Positions 25,001-33,902 are shown, counted from the first letter of the stretch. The stretch is 64,000 nucleotides of DNA from Peribacillus simplex (GCF_030123325.1 NZ_CP126106.1:184001-248000), one strand, 5' to 3'. Numbers and translations are program-made. Notes: a model not told the origin generated them from the letters alone.

Positions 25001-25519
25001 ATGAAACAGGACAAGGAAATCGAGACCATCACCTTAACGCCTTATTTACCGGAACATCTTCACCAGCTTTCCCAGTTTTATTTACCGGATACACAAACCC
25101 CTTTTTCAGCTCTCCCCGAAGAGTCACTGAAATATTGCCGGGAAGATTACGACAGGAATCCTATCGTAATATTGGCTGAGGGTATTCCAGTTGGTTTTTT
25201 CGTTTTACACATTGGCGAGAATATCACTCCTTTCACCAACGATAAAAAAGCGATATTACTCCGTGGATTTCTTGTTGATCAAAAGCATCAAGGTAAAGGG
25301 GTTGCGAAGAAAGCCTTGCAAATCCTTCCGGAATTCGCAAAAGGGATTTTTCCAAACAAGGATTCGATCATCCTGGCAGTGAATGTCAGGAACGTGATTG
25401 CAAAATCTCTATATTCGAAATCGGGGTATCAGGATACAGGGATTCAAAAAGCAGGCAGAAGCGGGTTGATGGAGATAATGGAGTATCGATTAGATATGAT
25501 GAACAAGGATATGGAATAA
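25001..25519 (+). CDS. GNAT-family N-acetyltransferase
   Basis: A 172-residue acetyltransferase. The acetyl-CoA binding motif A is visible as LRGFLVDQKHQGKGVAKKAL (about residues 85-104), followed by the motif B region VNVRNVIAKSLYSKSGY typical of GNAT enzymes. Substrate unknown; could be an amino group of a small molecule or a protein N terminus. ATG 25001 follows GAAAGGGGGTGTG; a GTG 9 bp upstream is less likely. Short intergenic regions with hairpins on both sides indicate a single-gene unit. Confidence 0.85.
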   Translation: MKQDKEIETITLTPYLPEHLHQLSQFYLPDTQTPFSALPEESLKYCREDYDRNPIVILAEGIPVGFFVLHIGENITPFTNDKKAILLRGFLVDQKHQGKGVAKKALQILPEFAKGIFPNKDSIILAVNVRNVIAKSLYSKSGYQDTGIQKAGRSGLMEIMEYRLDMMNKDME

Positions 25520-25548
25520 GGAACGAATAACAAATATTGTTGGATCTG

Positions 25549-25577
25549 GACTTTTCCAAGAGGAGAGGTCTTTTTTT
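25549..25577 (+). terminator. GNAT gene terminator
   Basis: GACTTTTCC (25549-25557) pairs (two G-U) with GGAGAGGTC (25562-25570), then TTTTTTT. Confidence 0.8.
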
Positions 25578-25698
25578 GTCCAATTTGTTACAGGTTTCAT
25601 TACGAAACCAATGAATTAGAAGGGCGGCTTTTAATAATGCTGCTGCCTTATGGTACACTTTACTTAATGCAAAATTCGTTAATCGAGGTGTAGTCCCA

Positions 25699-27084
25699 AT
25701 GAAAACAGTCGTAGTCGTAGGTGGAGGCATTACCGGTTTATCAACCATGTATTATTTACAAAAAACAGTTAAAGCGAGGAGTCTCTCCGTACGATTGATA
25801 TTAATAGAAGGAAATGAGGAACTAGGCGGTAAAATAAGGACTGTGCACAATGGTCCATTTAAAATTGAAGCGGGTGCCGATTCGATTGTCGCTAGGAAAC
25901 AAAATATAAAACCATTTATTAAGGAATTGAACCTAGAGGATGAAGTTGTCTATAATGCGACGGGAAAATCATTCATCCATACAGATGGGATGCTTAAGGG
26001 AATCCCCGAGGATGCCCTATTCGGAATACCAATGAGCCTGGAGTCGCTGGCGAAAAGCGATCTGGTTTCCGCCCAAGGCAAGGTTGACGCCTTAAAGGAT
26101 TTCTATACAAAAAATGAGACGTTTACGAAGAATGACTCAATTGGTTTATTTCTTGAAAGCTTCTTTGGTAAGGAATTGGTGCAAAAGCAGATATCGCCTG
26201 TCCTATCGGGTGTTTACTCAGGAAAATTAAATGAATTGACCATTGCCAAAACACTCCCGGAGATGCTGGATTATAAAAATGAATATGGCAGTATAATACG
26301 CGGTCTATCGGAAAATAAGCAGAAATACCAAAGTAAGGGAAATAAGAAGTTCCTTTCGTTTAAAAATGGCTTATCAACATTGGTTGATAGAATTGAGGAA
26401 AGCCTCGATATGGTGGAAATTTTAAAAGGGATTAGTGTGGATAAAATTGGAAGAGGAGATGAAGGGTACATCATTTCATTGGCAAACGGTGAAACGCTGG
26501 AAACGGACTTCATCGTATTGAGTACACCGCATACAATTGCCCAGAAATTATTGGGTGATCGGGAGTTGGATGAGGACTTCGACGGCTTGATCAATAGTTC
26601 GATGATTAGCGTTTATCTTGGATTCGATATCCCGGACAGCATGCTTCCTAAAGACGGGACAGGTTTCATTGCAGGTGATAATAGTGATTTGATCTGCAAT
26701 GCATGTACATGGACAAGCCGGAAATGGGAGCATACTTCTGAAAACAGTCAGCTTTTGGTAAGGCTTTTTTATAAAAGCTCTAGTCCGGACTATGAACGCT
26801 TAAGGTCCCTTACAAACCAGGAATTGATCTCTGTGGCTTTACGCGATATTAAAAACAGTCTAAGCATTTCCGGGAATCCAGTAACGAGTGAAGTGACGAA
26901 ATGGCATGAAAATATGCCGAACTACCATATTAAACATCCTCAAATCGTTCAATCACTGGAGGCGAAAATCTCCAAGGGTTATCCGAATGTCTTACTTGCG
27001 GGCTGTTCATACAATGGTGTCGGAATACCGGACTGTATCGCTGATGGGGAAAAGAAAGCGCAAGAGATATGTCTGAAGTTGTAA
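25699..27084 (+). CDS. hemY: HemY/CgoX-type coproporphyrinogen III (protoporphyrinogen) oxidase
   Basis: A 461-residue FAD enzyme. The N terminus has the dinucleotide motif VVVGGGITGLS and the flavin-contacting EGNEELGGKI motif; the C terminus has the LLAGCSYNGVGIPDCIADG segment conserved in HemY/HemG. In Gram-positive bacteria it oxidises coproporphyrinogen III to coproporphyrin III with O2 (now also named CgoX). Length matches B. subtilis HemY. It is not next to hemE and hemH, its usual operon partners, so it may be a second copy; no other haem gene is in the window. Start ATG 25699 after GAGGTGTAG. Confidence 0.88.
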   Translation: MKTVVVVGGGITGLSTMYYLQKTVKARSLSVRLILIEGNEELGGKIRTVHNGPFKIEAGADSIVARKQNIKPFIKELNLEDEVVYNATGKSFIHTDGMLKGIPEDALFGIPMSLESLAKSDLVSAQGKVDALKDFYTKNETFTKNDSIGLFLESFFGKELVQKQISPVLSGVYSGKLNELTIAKTLPEMLDYKNEYGSIIRGLSENKQKYQSKGNKKFLSFKNGLSTLVDRIEESLDMVEILKGISVDKIGRGDEGYIISLANGETLETDFIVLSTPHTIAQKLLGDRELDEDFDGLINSSMISVYLGFDIPDSMLPKDGTGFIAGDNSDLICNACTWTSRKWEHTSENSQLLVRLFYKSSSPDYERLRSLTNQELISVALRDIKNSLSISGNPVTSEVTKWHENMPNYHIKHPQIVQSLEAKISKGYPNVLLAGCSYNGVGIPDCIADGEKKAQEICLKL

Positions 27085-27089
27085 AAGGG

Positions 27090-27113
27090 GGACTGCCAGG
27101 TGGCGGTCCTTTC
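27090..27113 (+). terminator. hemY terminator
   Basis: GGACTGCC (27090-27097) pairs with GGCGGTCC (27102-27109) around AGGT, then TTTCT. The same stem recurs at 27554. Confidence 0.75.
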
Positions 27114-27114
27114 T

Positions 27115-27360
27115 GATTTACTATTGGAAGTGAAGCATAGAGAATAGTTGACCTCTCGTGATTCTTCCACAGAGACTCGGTTATCATCTTGGTGTTACAA
27201 TCGGGCCGACTGCAAGATCTTTCGAGGGCAACAATTGTAATCATTTCAAGTCGATTTCGCTGAAATGGACTCGTGTTAAAAAAGTATCTTTATCACTCAA
27301 GTTTTTGGATACTACCATTTTAAAAACTAGGCAAAGAGTTCTATCTAAAAGTTAAACAAA
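27115..27360. other. Non-coding stretch, no gene recognised
   Basis: About 245 bp between the hemY terminator and a palindromic repeat. Short frames exist (for example one over 27158-27355) but lack ribosome sites and resemble no known protein. Confidence 0.3.
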
Positions 27361-27517
27361 GTTGATTGGATCGTAAGGTACGAGACTCCTGCGGGAAAAG
27401 CGTGTCCAGTGAAGACCCCGCAGGCGCAAGGGCGCCGAGGAGGCTTCCGGACCGCCCGCGGAAAGCGAGTGCCTGGAGAGAAAATCAACGTTCCAATTAT
27501 ACAAACCATTAAAAAAC
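27361..27517 (-). repeat. Palindromic repeat element, copy A
   Basis: The element has ends GTTGATT (27361-27367) and AATCAAC (27483-27489), an inner CCTGCGGG/CCCGCAGG stem and a GC-rich middle (CCGAGGAGGC, CGCCCGCGG, AAAGCG). It is unlike the AT-rich flanks. The same ordered blocks recur, inverted, at 33335 and 33594 and truncated at 44054; the similarity continues beyond AATCAAC to about 27517. It encodes no protein. It looks like a REP/MITE-type mobile or structural repeat. Confidence 0.85.
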
Positions 27518-27553
27518 TGTAGAGGATTTTCATCGAGTTTGTATACAATCTGA

Positions 27554-27578
27554 GACTGCCTAGTGGCGGTCCTTTTTT
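27554..27578 (+). terminator. Second GACTGCC terminator
   Basis: GACTGCC (27554-27560) pairs with GGCGGTC (27565-27571), then TTTTTT; near duplicate of the hemY terminator 464 bp earlier. Confidence 0.75.
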
Positions 27579-27601
27579 GTATTCCCGCCTGGAAATTCCG
27601 T

Positions 27602-27702
27602 TTGAAGTTTCCTGCATTTCCTGTATAATGATATTCGTAAAATTAAACTGAAAGTTTACTTATATAAAACTTTATCTACTGTGGGTTTACTATAAGTAAA
27701 CC
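27602..27702 (+). promoter_or_regulatory. Promoter and operators of the XRE-cupin/pot operon
   Basis: TTGAAG (27602-27607) and TATAAT (27624-27629) are 16 bp apart. Downstream lie two inverted repeats that share GTTTACT: AAAGTTT-N9-AAACTTT (27651-27673) and a perfect GGTTTACT-ATA-AGTAAACC (27684-27702), 16 bp before the regulator ATG. They are the probable binding sites of the adjacent regulator, acting as a roadblock after the promoter. Confidence 0.65.
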
Positions 27703-27718
27703 GATTGAGGGTAATGGG

Positions 27719-28261
27719 ATGCAAATTGGAAAAAAAATAAAGAACCTTCGCTTGAAAAAGGGATTGACCCAGGAAGAATTGGGGGAAAGAACGGATTTAA
27801 GCAAGGGATATATTTCACAGTTGGAAAGGGATCTTAGTTCCCCTTCAATTGAAACTCTTTTCAATATTTTAGAAGTACTCGGCTGCAAGCCGAAGCAGTT
27901 CTTCGATGAAGAGGATCAAGTCCAAAAAGTGGTTTATGAAGAAGAAGCACAAACATTTTTCATCGATGAAGAACGCGGGTATCAAATCCAGTGGCTCGTG
28001 CCTGAATCGAATGAAAAGGAAATGGAACCTATTCGGCTGACTCTCCAGGAAAAAGGGGAGTTCAAACAGTTTGAACCATCCTTGTCTGAAACTTTCGGTT
28101 ATGTATTACGTGGAAGAGTCATTGTAAAGCTAGGTACACACACGTATTTTGTCAAGGCAGGGGAGTCGATTTATTTTCATGCTTCAGATGAACATCAAAT
28201 CATCAATGATTTTGAAGGTCCGTCAGAGTTATTACTCGTGGTGACGGAATCATACTTATAG
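27719..28261 (+). CDS. XRE-cupin transcriptional regulator of polyamine uptake
   Basis: A 180-residue regulator: N-terminal XRE-type helix-turn-helix (residues about 4-58, with TQEELGERTDLSKGYISQLE) and a C-terminal cupin domain (about 105-178, FGYVLRGRV and FHASDEHQI). This PuuR/SinR-cupin architecture commonly heads potABCD operons in Bacillus and senses polyamines through the cupin. It starts 16 bp after a perfect palindrome that is probably its own operator, and potA follows 63 bp on. Start ATG 27719 after GAGGGTAATGGG. Confidence 0.9.
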   Translation: MQIGKKIKNLRLKKGLTQEELGERTDLSKGYISQLERDLSSPSIETLFNILEVLGCKPKQFFDEEDQVQKVVYEEEAQTFFIDEERGYQIQWLVPESNEKEMEPIRLTLQEKGEFKQFEPSLSETFGYVLRGRVIVKLGTHTYFVKAGESIYFHASDEHQIINDFEGPSELLLVVTESYL

Positions 28262-28324
28262 AATTCAATACAAAAGCAATCGTTGAAGATTGATGAGTAA
28301 GGTAATGGAGAGAGGGAAGAAGCT

Positions 28325-29434
28325 ATGTCAAACGGGAATATAATACGCTTCGATCAGGTTACGAAGCAATTTGATGATGATACGGTAGTTCTCGATAATG
28401 TAAGTTTTGAAATCGAGAGAGGGAAGTTCTATACGCTCTTGGGTCCTTCCGGATGTGGGAAGACCACGATCCTTCGCTTGATTGCCGGATTTACGGAAGC
28501 CTCCAAAGGTGATATTTACTTCGAAGGAAAAAAAATCAATGATGTGCCAGCCAATAAAAGGCAGGTGAATACGGTATTTCAAGATTATGCACTTTTTCCG
28601 CATTTAAATGTATTTGAAAATGTAGCATTTGGTCTTCGGATCAAAAAAATGAAGAATTCGGAAGTGGAAATCAAGGTGAAGGAAGCCCTAAGCTTTGTTA
28701 ATTTGGAGGGGTATGAAAAACGGGAGATCAGGGAAATGTCCGGCGGTCAGCGGCAACGGGTAGCGATTGCCAGGGCGATTGTTAATGAACCTGAAGTCAT
28801 CCTACTGGATGAACCGCTATCTGCACTCGATTTAAAATTGCGTACAGAAATGCAATATGAATTGCGGGAGCTGCAACAGAGGCTTGGAATCACGTTTATC
28901 TTCGTCACTCATGACCAAGAGGAAGCATTGGCGATGTCAGATGAGATTTTTGTCCTTAACAAAGGGAAAATTCAGCAAAGCGGGACTCCTACGGATATTT
29001 ATGATGAACCGCTGAATCGGTTCGTTGCTGATTTCATCGGTGAGTCTAATATTGTAAAAGGAAAAATGATTGAAGATTACCGTGTGGAATTCGTTGGCAG
29101 ACAGTTCGAATGTGTCGACCAAGGATTGAACAGTAATGAAGCTGTCGATATCGTCATCCGTCCGGAAGATTTAGAGATTACTTCCGTAGATCGCGGAAAA
29201 CTGCAAGTTCGGGTGGATTCCCAGCTATTTCGCGGTGTTCATTATGAAATCAGCTGTTATGACCATGATGGAAATGAATGGCTTGTCCAATCAACGAAAA
29301 AAGTGGCAGTTGGAGATGAAATAGGTCTTTATTTCGATCCGGAATCGATTCATGTCATGCGATTGGGTGAAACGGAAGAAGAATTCGATAAACGCCTGGA
29401 AGCGTATCATGATGGGGAAAGTCATGAAGAATAA
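28325..29434 (+). CDS. potA: Spermidine/putrescine ABC transporter ATPase
   Basis: A 369-residue ATPase: Walker A GPSGCGKTT (about residue 39), Q-loop FQDYALFPHLN, signature MSGGQRQRVA, Walker B VILLDEPLSALD, H-loop VTHDQEEA, and a C-terminal TOBE-type domain (about 280-355). It powers polyamine import by the PotBC channel on the inner face of the membrane. ATG 28325 follows GAGGGAAGAAGC. The 3' end overlaps potB by 11 bp. Confidence 0.95.
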   Translation: MSNGNIIRFDQVTKQFDDDTVVLDNVSFEIERGKFYTLLGPSGCGKTTILRLIAGFTEASKGDIYFEGKKINDVPANKRQVNTVFQDYALFPHLNVFENVAFGLRIKKMKNSEVEIKVKEALSFVNLEGYEKREIREMSGGQRQRVAIARAIVNEPEVILLDEPLSALDLKLRTEMQYELRELQQRLGITFIFVTHDQEEALAMSDEIFVLNKGKIQQSGTPTDIYDEPLNRFVADFIGESNIVKGKMIEDYRVEFVGRQFECVDQGLNSNEAVDIVIRPEDLEITSVDRGKLQVRVDSQLFRGVHYEISCYDHDGNEWLVQSTKKVAVGDEIGLYFDPESIHVMRLGETEEEFDKRLEAYHDGESHEE

Positions 29435-30227
29435 AATATCCCGGAATATTTACTTCATACCCTATATCTTATGGATTGCTTTATTCGTGATCGCACCCAT
29501 TTTGTTAATCCTTTACTATTCCTTCTTTGACATTGAAGGCAATCTATCTTTGATTAACTATCAAAAGTTCTTTACGCCTGTATATTTAAAAATGACTTTA
29601 AGCTCATTTTGGTATGCTTTCCTGATTACGGGGATATCCCTTTTAGTCGCTTATCCGACCGCTTATTTGTTAACGAAAACAAAGCATAAGCAGTTGTGGC
29701 TTTTGCTGATCATCGTTCCTTCCTGGATCAATTTACTTTTGAAGGCTTATGCCTTCATTGGTATTTTTGGCACTTATGGTGTGGCGAATGGTTTTCTAGA
29801 AGCGGTAGGAATCGGAAAGCAGCAGATTCTCTTTACGGATTTCAGCTTCATATTCGTTTCGGTTTATATTTTCATCCCGTTTATGATCTTACCGATATTC
29901 AATGCGCTTGATAAAATGAATCCAACCCTTGTGGATGCGGCCAATGACTTGGGAGCGTCCCGTTGGATGACATTCCGCCGTGTCATTTTCCCATTGACGT
30001 TAGATGGTGTAAAGACGGGATGCCAGGTAGTCTTCATCCCGGCACTTTCATTGTTCATGCTTACAAGACTGATTGCCGGTAATAGAGTCATTACGCTTGG
30101 TACGGCTATCGAGCAGCACTTCCTTGTGACACAGGATTGGGGAATGGGTTCCACAATTGCGGTATTTTTGATTATTATAATGTTCCTGATTATGTTTGTA
30201 ACGGGTAACCGAAAGCAGGGTGTATAA
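29424..30227 (+). CDS. potB: Spermidine/putrescine ABC permease PotB
   Basis: A 267-residue permease with about six membrane helices and the cytoplasmic EAA loop (DAANDLGASRWMTFRRVIFPLTL) that contacts PotA. Start at ATG 29424 (MKNKISRN) follows GGGGAAAG and overlaps potA by 11 bp; earlier in-frame codons lie inside potA. Forms the channel with PotC. Confidence 0.93.
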   Translation: MKNKISRNIYFIPYILWIALFVIAPILLILYYSFFDIEGNLSLINYQKFFTPVYLKMTLSSFWYAFLITGISLLVAYPTAYLLTKTKHKQLWLLLIIVPSWINLLLKAYAFIGIFGTYGVANGFLEAVGIGKQQILFTDFSFIFVSVYIFIPFMILPIFNALDKMNPTLVDAANDLGASRWMTFRRVIFPLTLDGVKTGCQVVFIPALSLFMLTRLIAGNRVITLGTAIEQHFLVTQDWGMGSTIAVFLIIIMFLIMFVTGNRKQGV

Positions 30228-31032
30228 ATTGGGCAATAAATTATCACCAATATCAAAAGCGTTTCTCGTTTTGATTTTTCTCATACTCTATGCACCGATT
30301 TTCTTTTTAGTCTTTTACTCTTTTAACAGCGGTGGAACGATGTATGACTTTAAAGGGTTCACGATGGAGTGGTACAAGGAACTATTCCAAGATACAAGGC
30401 TGCTGATCATTGTATTGAATACACTTGTGATCGCTTTATTATCCGCACTGATCTCAACGATCATAGGGGTGATGGGGGCGATTGGAATTCGGTCCTTTAC
30501 GAGCAGTAAATCTAAGAATACGGTATTATCATTGAATAATGTATTGATAGTCAGTCCCGATGTGATCATCGGTGCTTCCTTCCTGATTTTATTCACGATG
30601 GCCGGGATCAAGCTTGGATTTTACTCGGTACTGTTGTCGCATATCGCCTTCAGCATCCCGATCGTAGTGCTGCTGGTCCTTCCGAAACTTCAGGAAATGA
30701 GCCCTACTTTAATTGATGCGGCCCGAGATTTAGGGGCAAGCCGGTGGGATGTATTGACGAAGGTGATTCTTCCATACATCTTACCAGGTATCTTTGCTGG
30801 TTTTTTTATGGCATTGACTTATTCACTTGATGATTTTGCAGTTACGTTCTTTGTGACCGGTAATGGCTTCTCCACCCTTTCTGTGGAAATCTATTCACTG
30901 GCCCGCCGTGGGATTTCATTGAATATCAATGCACTATCGACACTGCTGTTCGTCGTGACACTGCTGTTGGTTGTCGTATATTACTTTATAACTCAACGTG
31001 TAAGGCAAACGGGAATGGGGGGGAAACGATGA
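30220..31032 (+). CDS. potC: Spermidine/putrescine ABC permease PotC
   Basis: A 270-residue permease with about six helices and an EAA loop (DAARDLGASRWDVLTKVILPYI). GTG 30220 overlaps the potB stop; TTG 30229 is the better alternative because GCAGGGTG lies 6-7 bases before it. The stop overlaps potD by 4 bp, so translation of the operon is coupled throughout. Confidence 0.92.
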   Translation: MYKLGNKLSPISKAFLVLIFLILYAPIFFLVFYSFNSGGTMYDFKGFTMEWYKELFQDTRLLIIVLNTLVIALLSALISTIIGVMGAIGIRSFTSSKSKNTVLSLNNVLIVSPDVIIGASFLILFTMAGIKLGFYSVLLSHIAFSIPIVVLLVLPKLQEMSPTLIDAARDLGASRWDVLTKVILPYILPGIFAGFFMALTYSLDDFAVTFFVTGNGFSTLSVEIYSLARRGISLNINALSTLLFVVTLLLVVVYYFITQRVRQTGMGGKR

Positions 31033-32102
31033 AAAGGCTTGTCCAAATGTTTTTGATCATTTCCCTCGTATCCGCTTTGCTGCTATATGCGATTTCAAGA
31101 TTGAATTCATCGCAGGGGTTTACGAGCAGCAATACGCTTACCATCTATAATTGGGGCGATTACATCGATACGGATCTAATCGAACGTTTTGAAGAAGAAA
31201 CAGGGATAAAGGTCATTTATGAGACGTTCGATTCGAATGAGGCCATGATGACTAAAATCGAACAGGGCGGTACTACTTATGATATTGCCATTCCGTCTGA
31301 GTATATGATCGATAAGATGCGGCAGGAAGACTTGCTGATTCCCTTGGATCATTCCAAGCTTCCGAATTTGAAAAACATCGATGAGCGGTTCATCGACCTG
31401 CCATTCGATCCGGAGAATAAATATTCCGTCCCTTATTTCTGGGGAACTGTTGGAATTGTTTACAATTCCAAGATGCTCGGCGGCAAAGAAATAACGGCCT
31501 GGGCGGATTTATGGGATAAAGATTTAAAAAATGAAATCCTTTTGACGGATGGGGCTAGGGAAGTGATGGGCATGGGTCTGAACTCTTTGAATTATTCATT
31601 GAATGATATAGATGAAGAACACCTTCAAGAGGCAAAATCCAAACTTGATGCCCTCACCCCGAATATTAAAGCGATAGTGGGAGATGAAAGCCGCATGCTA
31701 TTGGAAGCCCAGGAAGCGGCGATCGGCCTTGTTTGGTCGGGTGTCGCTTCTGAAATCATGGCAGAAAATGAAGATCTCGAATACGTTGTTCCAAAAGAGG
31801 GGTCCAATTTATGGTTTGATAATATGGTCATCCCGAAAACAACCAAAAACGTGGATGCGGCTCACCAGTTCATCAACTTCATGCTGGACCCGAAAGTTGC
31901 GGCACAGAATGCTGAATATGTAAGTTATTCGACACCCAATAAAGAAGCACTGAAATATATGCCTGAAGAAGTGGTGAAGGATGAACGTTTCTATCCATCA
32001 CCGGAACTGACAAAGAAACTCGAAGTGTACGAAAACCTCGGGAAGAAAAACTTGGCCCATTACAACGAACTCTTCCTTGAATTCAAGATGCATCGTAAAT
32101 AA
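31029..32102 (+). CDS. potD: Spermidine/putrescine-binding protein PotD
   Basis: A 357-residue extracellular solute-binding protein (family 1). After the N-terminal hydrophobic segment (residues 5-23) comes the PotD-type start of the mature part, TIYNWGDYIDTDLIERFEEE, and the later YSVPYFWGTVGIVYN region. There is no lipobox Cys, so it is either held by an uncleaved N-terminal helix or released; most Gram-positive binding proteins are lipoproteins. It delivers spermidine or putrescine to PotBC. It overlaps potC by ATGA. Confidence 0.92.
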   Translation: MKRLVQMFLIISLVSALLLYAISRLNSSQGFTSSNTLTIYNWGDYIDTDLIERFEEETGIKVIYETFDSNEAMMTKIEQGGTTYDIAIPSEYMIDKMRQEDLLIPLDHSKLPNLKNIDERFIDLPFDPENKYSVPYFWGTVGIVYNSKMLGGKEITAWADLWDKDLKNEILLTDGAREVMGMGLNSLNYSLNDIDEEHLQEAKSKLDALTPNIKAIVGDESRMLLEAQEAAIGLVWSGVASEIMAENEDLEYVVPKEGSNLWFDNMVIPKTTKNVDAAHQFINFMLDPKVAAQNAEYVSYSTPNKEALKYMPEEVVKDERFYPSPELTKKLEVYENLGKKNLAHYNELFLEFKMHRK

Positions 32103-32111
32103 CACAAGAAG

Positions 32112-32154
32112 AAAAGCATCGTGTAGGAATTCCCTCCGTACACCATGCTTTTTC
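32112..32154 (+). terminator. pot operon terminator
   Basis: AAAAGCATCGTGTA pairs with TACACCATGCTTTTT (one mismatch) around a GC-containing loop. Confidence 0.8.
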
Positions 32155-32388
32155 CCATTCCGTTACCTGTATATCAAAAGTCGATATAACGGTATAATTT
32201 CGTTTTTTGTAGTGATCAACCAATCTCAAAGTAACTTGGTAGTAGAATGAAATACTCTAAAATATCTGTAGAGATATAAGTATGTTAGTATAATGATAGG
32301 TTAGTGCATATTGAAGGTAAGATTAAAATCTTAAGGATTAATTAATATTTCCACGCTATCATTATAGAAAAATTAAGGGAGAGTATTC

Positions 32389-33279
32389 ATGAAACTATTA
32401 AGAAGCACGAAGGCATATATTTGGGCAGGGAGCATTTTGATCATTGCGGGGATCATGGCATTTGCGATGATATCGTCCACGGATAAGACAATGGCGAGTA
32501 TCGATGGCGAGAAAATCAATAAGGATGAGCTATATGATGCGCTTGTTGCGGGGTACGGAGCAGATACTTTGGACTTGTTGATTACGAATAAATTGGTTGA
32601 ATTGGAAGCGGAAAAAGCGGGAATTAAAATTAAGGATGAAGAAATCCAGAAAGAAATTGATACTATGGCTGAGTCCTATGGTGATGAAAAGTCGTTAAAA
32701 GAGCAATTGGAAGCAAGCGGTTCTTCCATGGATGCCTTAAAAAAGGACATCGTGGTTTATCTGCAAACGAAAAAACTGGTCGAACCGAGAATTACCGTGA
32801 CGGACGATGAAATCAGTACGTATTTTGAAGATAATAAAGAAACATTTGATCAAGCTGAACAAGTGGAAGCTAGTCATATCTTAGTAGAAGACGAAAAAAC
32901 GGCTAAAAAAGTTGCGAAAGAAATTGCAGAAGGCGGTGATTTCGCTAAATTGGCAGCTGAATATTCCACTGATACACAAACGGCGGATAACGGCGGAAGC
33001 CTGGGGTATTTTGGGAAAGGTGATATGGTGGAAGAGTTTGAAGATGTTGCCTTTGATCTTGATATAAATAAAGTCAGTGATCCAGTCAAAACCGATTATG
33101 GCTACCATATCATAAAAGTAACCGGTAAGAAGGAAGCAAAAAAAGCTAATTTAGATGACAGTAAAGGTGTAATTAAAGAAACGCTTCTTTCTGAAAAATT
33201 ACAAGAGGAATATCCCGTTTGGTTAGCGGAAGTGAAAAAAGATCATGAGATAACGAATAAATTAGAGGACTCTAACTAA
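32389..33279 (+). CDS. prsA: PrsA-like extracytoplasmic foldase (parvulin)
   Basis: A 296-residue protein: N-terminal hydrophobic segment (about 10-28), SurA/PrsA-type N-terminal helical domain, and a PpiC parvulin domain at about 158-250 (EASHILVEDE, GGSLGYFGKGDMV.EFEDVAF, TDYGYHIIKV). It catalyses prolyl cis-trans isomerisation and folds secreted proteins at the membrane-wall interface. Typical PrsA is a lipoprotein, but here no Cys follows the hydrophobic segment, so it is probably anchored by an uncleaved helix. In B. subtilis prsA lies near yhaH; a YtxH/YhaH-like gene is also the next gene here. ATG 32389 follows AAGGGAGAG. Confidence 0.85.
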   Translation: MKLLRSTKAYIWAGSILIIAGIMAFAMISSTDKTMASIDGEKINKDELYDALVAGYGADTLDLLITNKLVELEAEKAGIKIKDEEIQKEIDTMAESYGDEKSLKEQLEASGSSMDALKKDIVVYLQTKKLVEPRITVTDDEISTYFEDNKETFDQAEQVEASHILVEDEKTAKKVAKEIAEGGDFAKLAAEYSTDTQTADNGGSLGYFGKGDMVEEFEDVAFDLDINKVSDPVKTDYGYHIIKVTGKKEAKKANLDDSKGVIKETLLSEKLQEEYPVWLAEVKKDHEITNKLEDSN

Positions 33280-33311
33280 GGTTATCAAGTGAAGTGATAT
33301 ACCGAACAAAG

Positions 33312-33340
33312 AAGCTGAGGCATAACGCCTCAGCTTTTTT
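33312..33340 (+). terminator. prsA terminator
   Basis: AAGCTGAGGC / GCCTCAGCTT with an ATAAC loop and a T run; the same stem is repeated at 33863. Confidence 0.85.
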
Positions 33341-33486
33341 AATGACTTGTACAATTTGGATGTTGATTTCCGCTCCAGGCACTAGCTTTCCGCGGGCGGT
33401 CGTGGAGCCTCCTCGGCTTGCGCCTGCGGGGTCTCCCCTAGACACGCTTTTCCCGCAGGAGTCTCGTACCTTCCACTCCAATCAAC
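33335..33486 (+). repeat. Palindromic repeat element, copy B
   Basis: Same element as at 27361 in the opposite orientation: GTTGATT (33362) to AATCAAC (33480-33486), preceded by the shared flank GACTTGTACAATTTGGAT. With copy C it forms a tandem duplication of about 265 bp that includes the trailing sequence GATTTAGATAGAA and part of the terminator. Confidence 0.85.
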
Positions 33487-33593
33487 TCCGTTATTAGATT
33501 TAGATAGAACCATACCTATTGAGTTGAAGTTGTTGCTTTTGGGTCAAATGGCTCGTGATGAAAGGTAAGTTATCCGACCCCCATTTGCCTCAG

Positions 33594-33746
33594 CTTTCTA
33601 ATGGCTTGTACAATTAGGACGTTGATTTCCGCTCCAGGCACTCGCTTTCCGCGGGCGTTCCGGGGAGCCTCCTCGGCTAGCGCCAGCGGGGTCTCCCTTG
33701 GACGCGCTTTTCCCGCAGGAGTCTTGCACCTTCCGCTCCAATCCAC
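33594..33746 (+). repeat. Palindromic repeat element, copy C
   Basis: Second half of the tandem pair: GGCTTGTACAATTAGGAC flank, GTTGATT at 33621, the GC-rich middle, and a mutated end AATCCAC (33740-33746). It differs from copy B by scattered substitutions, so the duplication is not very recent. Confidence 0.85.
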
Positions 33747-33862
33747 TTTGTTATTAAATTTAGATAGAAACCATACCTGGGAGTTGAAGGAGTTGCTTTG
33801 GGTCAGTTGGTTCAGGAACATCATTTGATGAAAGGTACATTTTCCGGACCCCTTGTGTCTGC

Positions 33863-33897
33863 AAAAAAAAGCTGAGGCATAATGCCTCAGCTTTTTT
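33863..33897. terminator. Bidirectional terminator between repeats and YtxH gene
   Basis: AAAAAAAAGCTGAGGC / GCCTCAGCTTTTTTA; T-rich on both strands, so it can end the minus-strand YtxH gene 6 bp away as well as rightward transcripts. Confidence 0.85.
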
Positions 33898-33902
33898 ATA
33901 TA

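Noticed and set aside
27158..27355. 65-codon frame between hemY and the repeat
   Set aside because: No ribosome site, no known family, and it lies in a stretch that looks like insertion debris.
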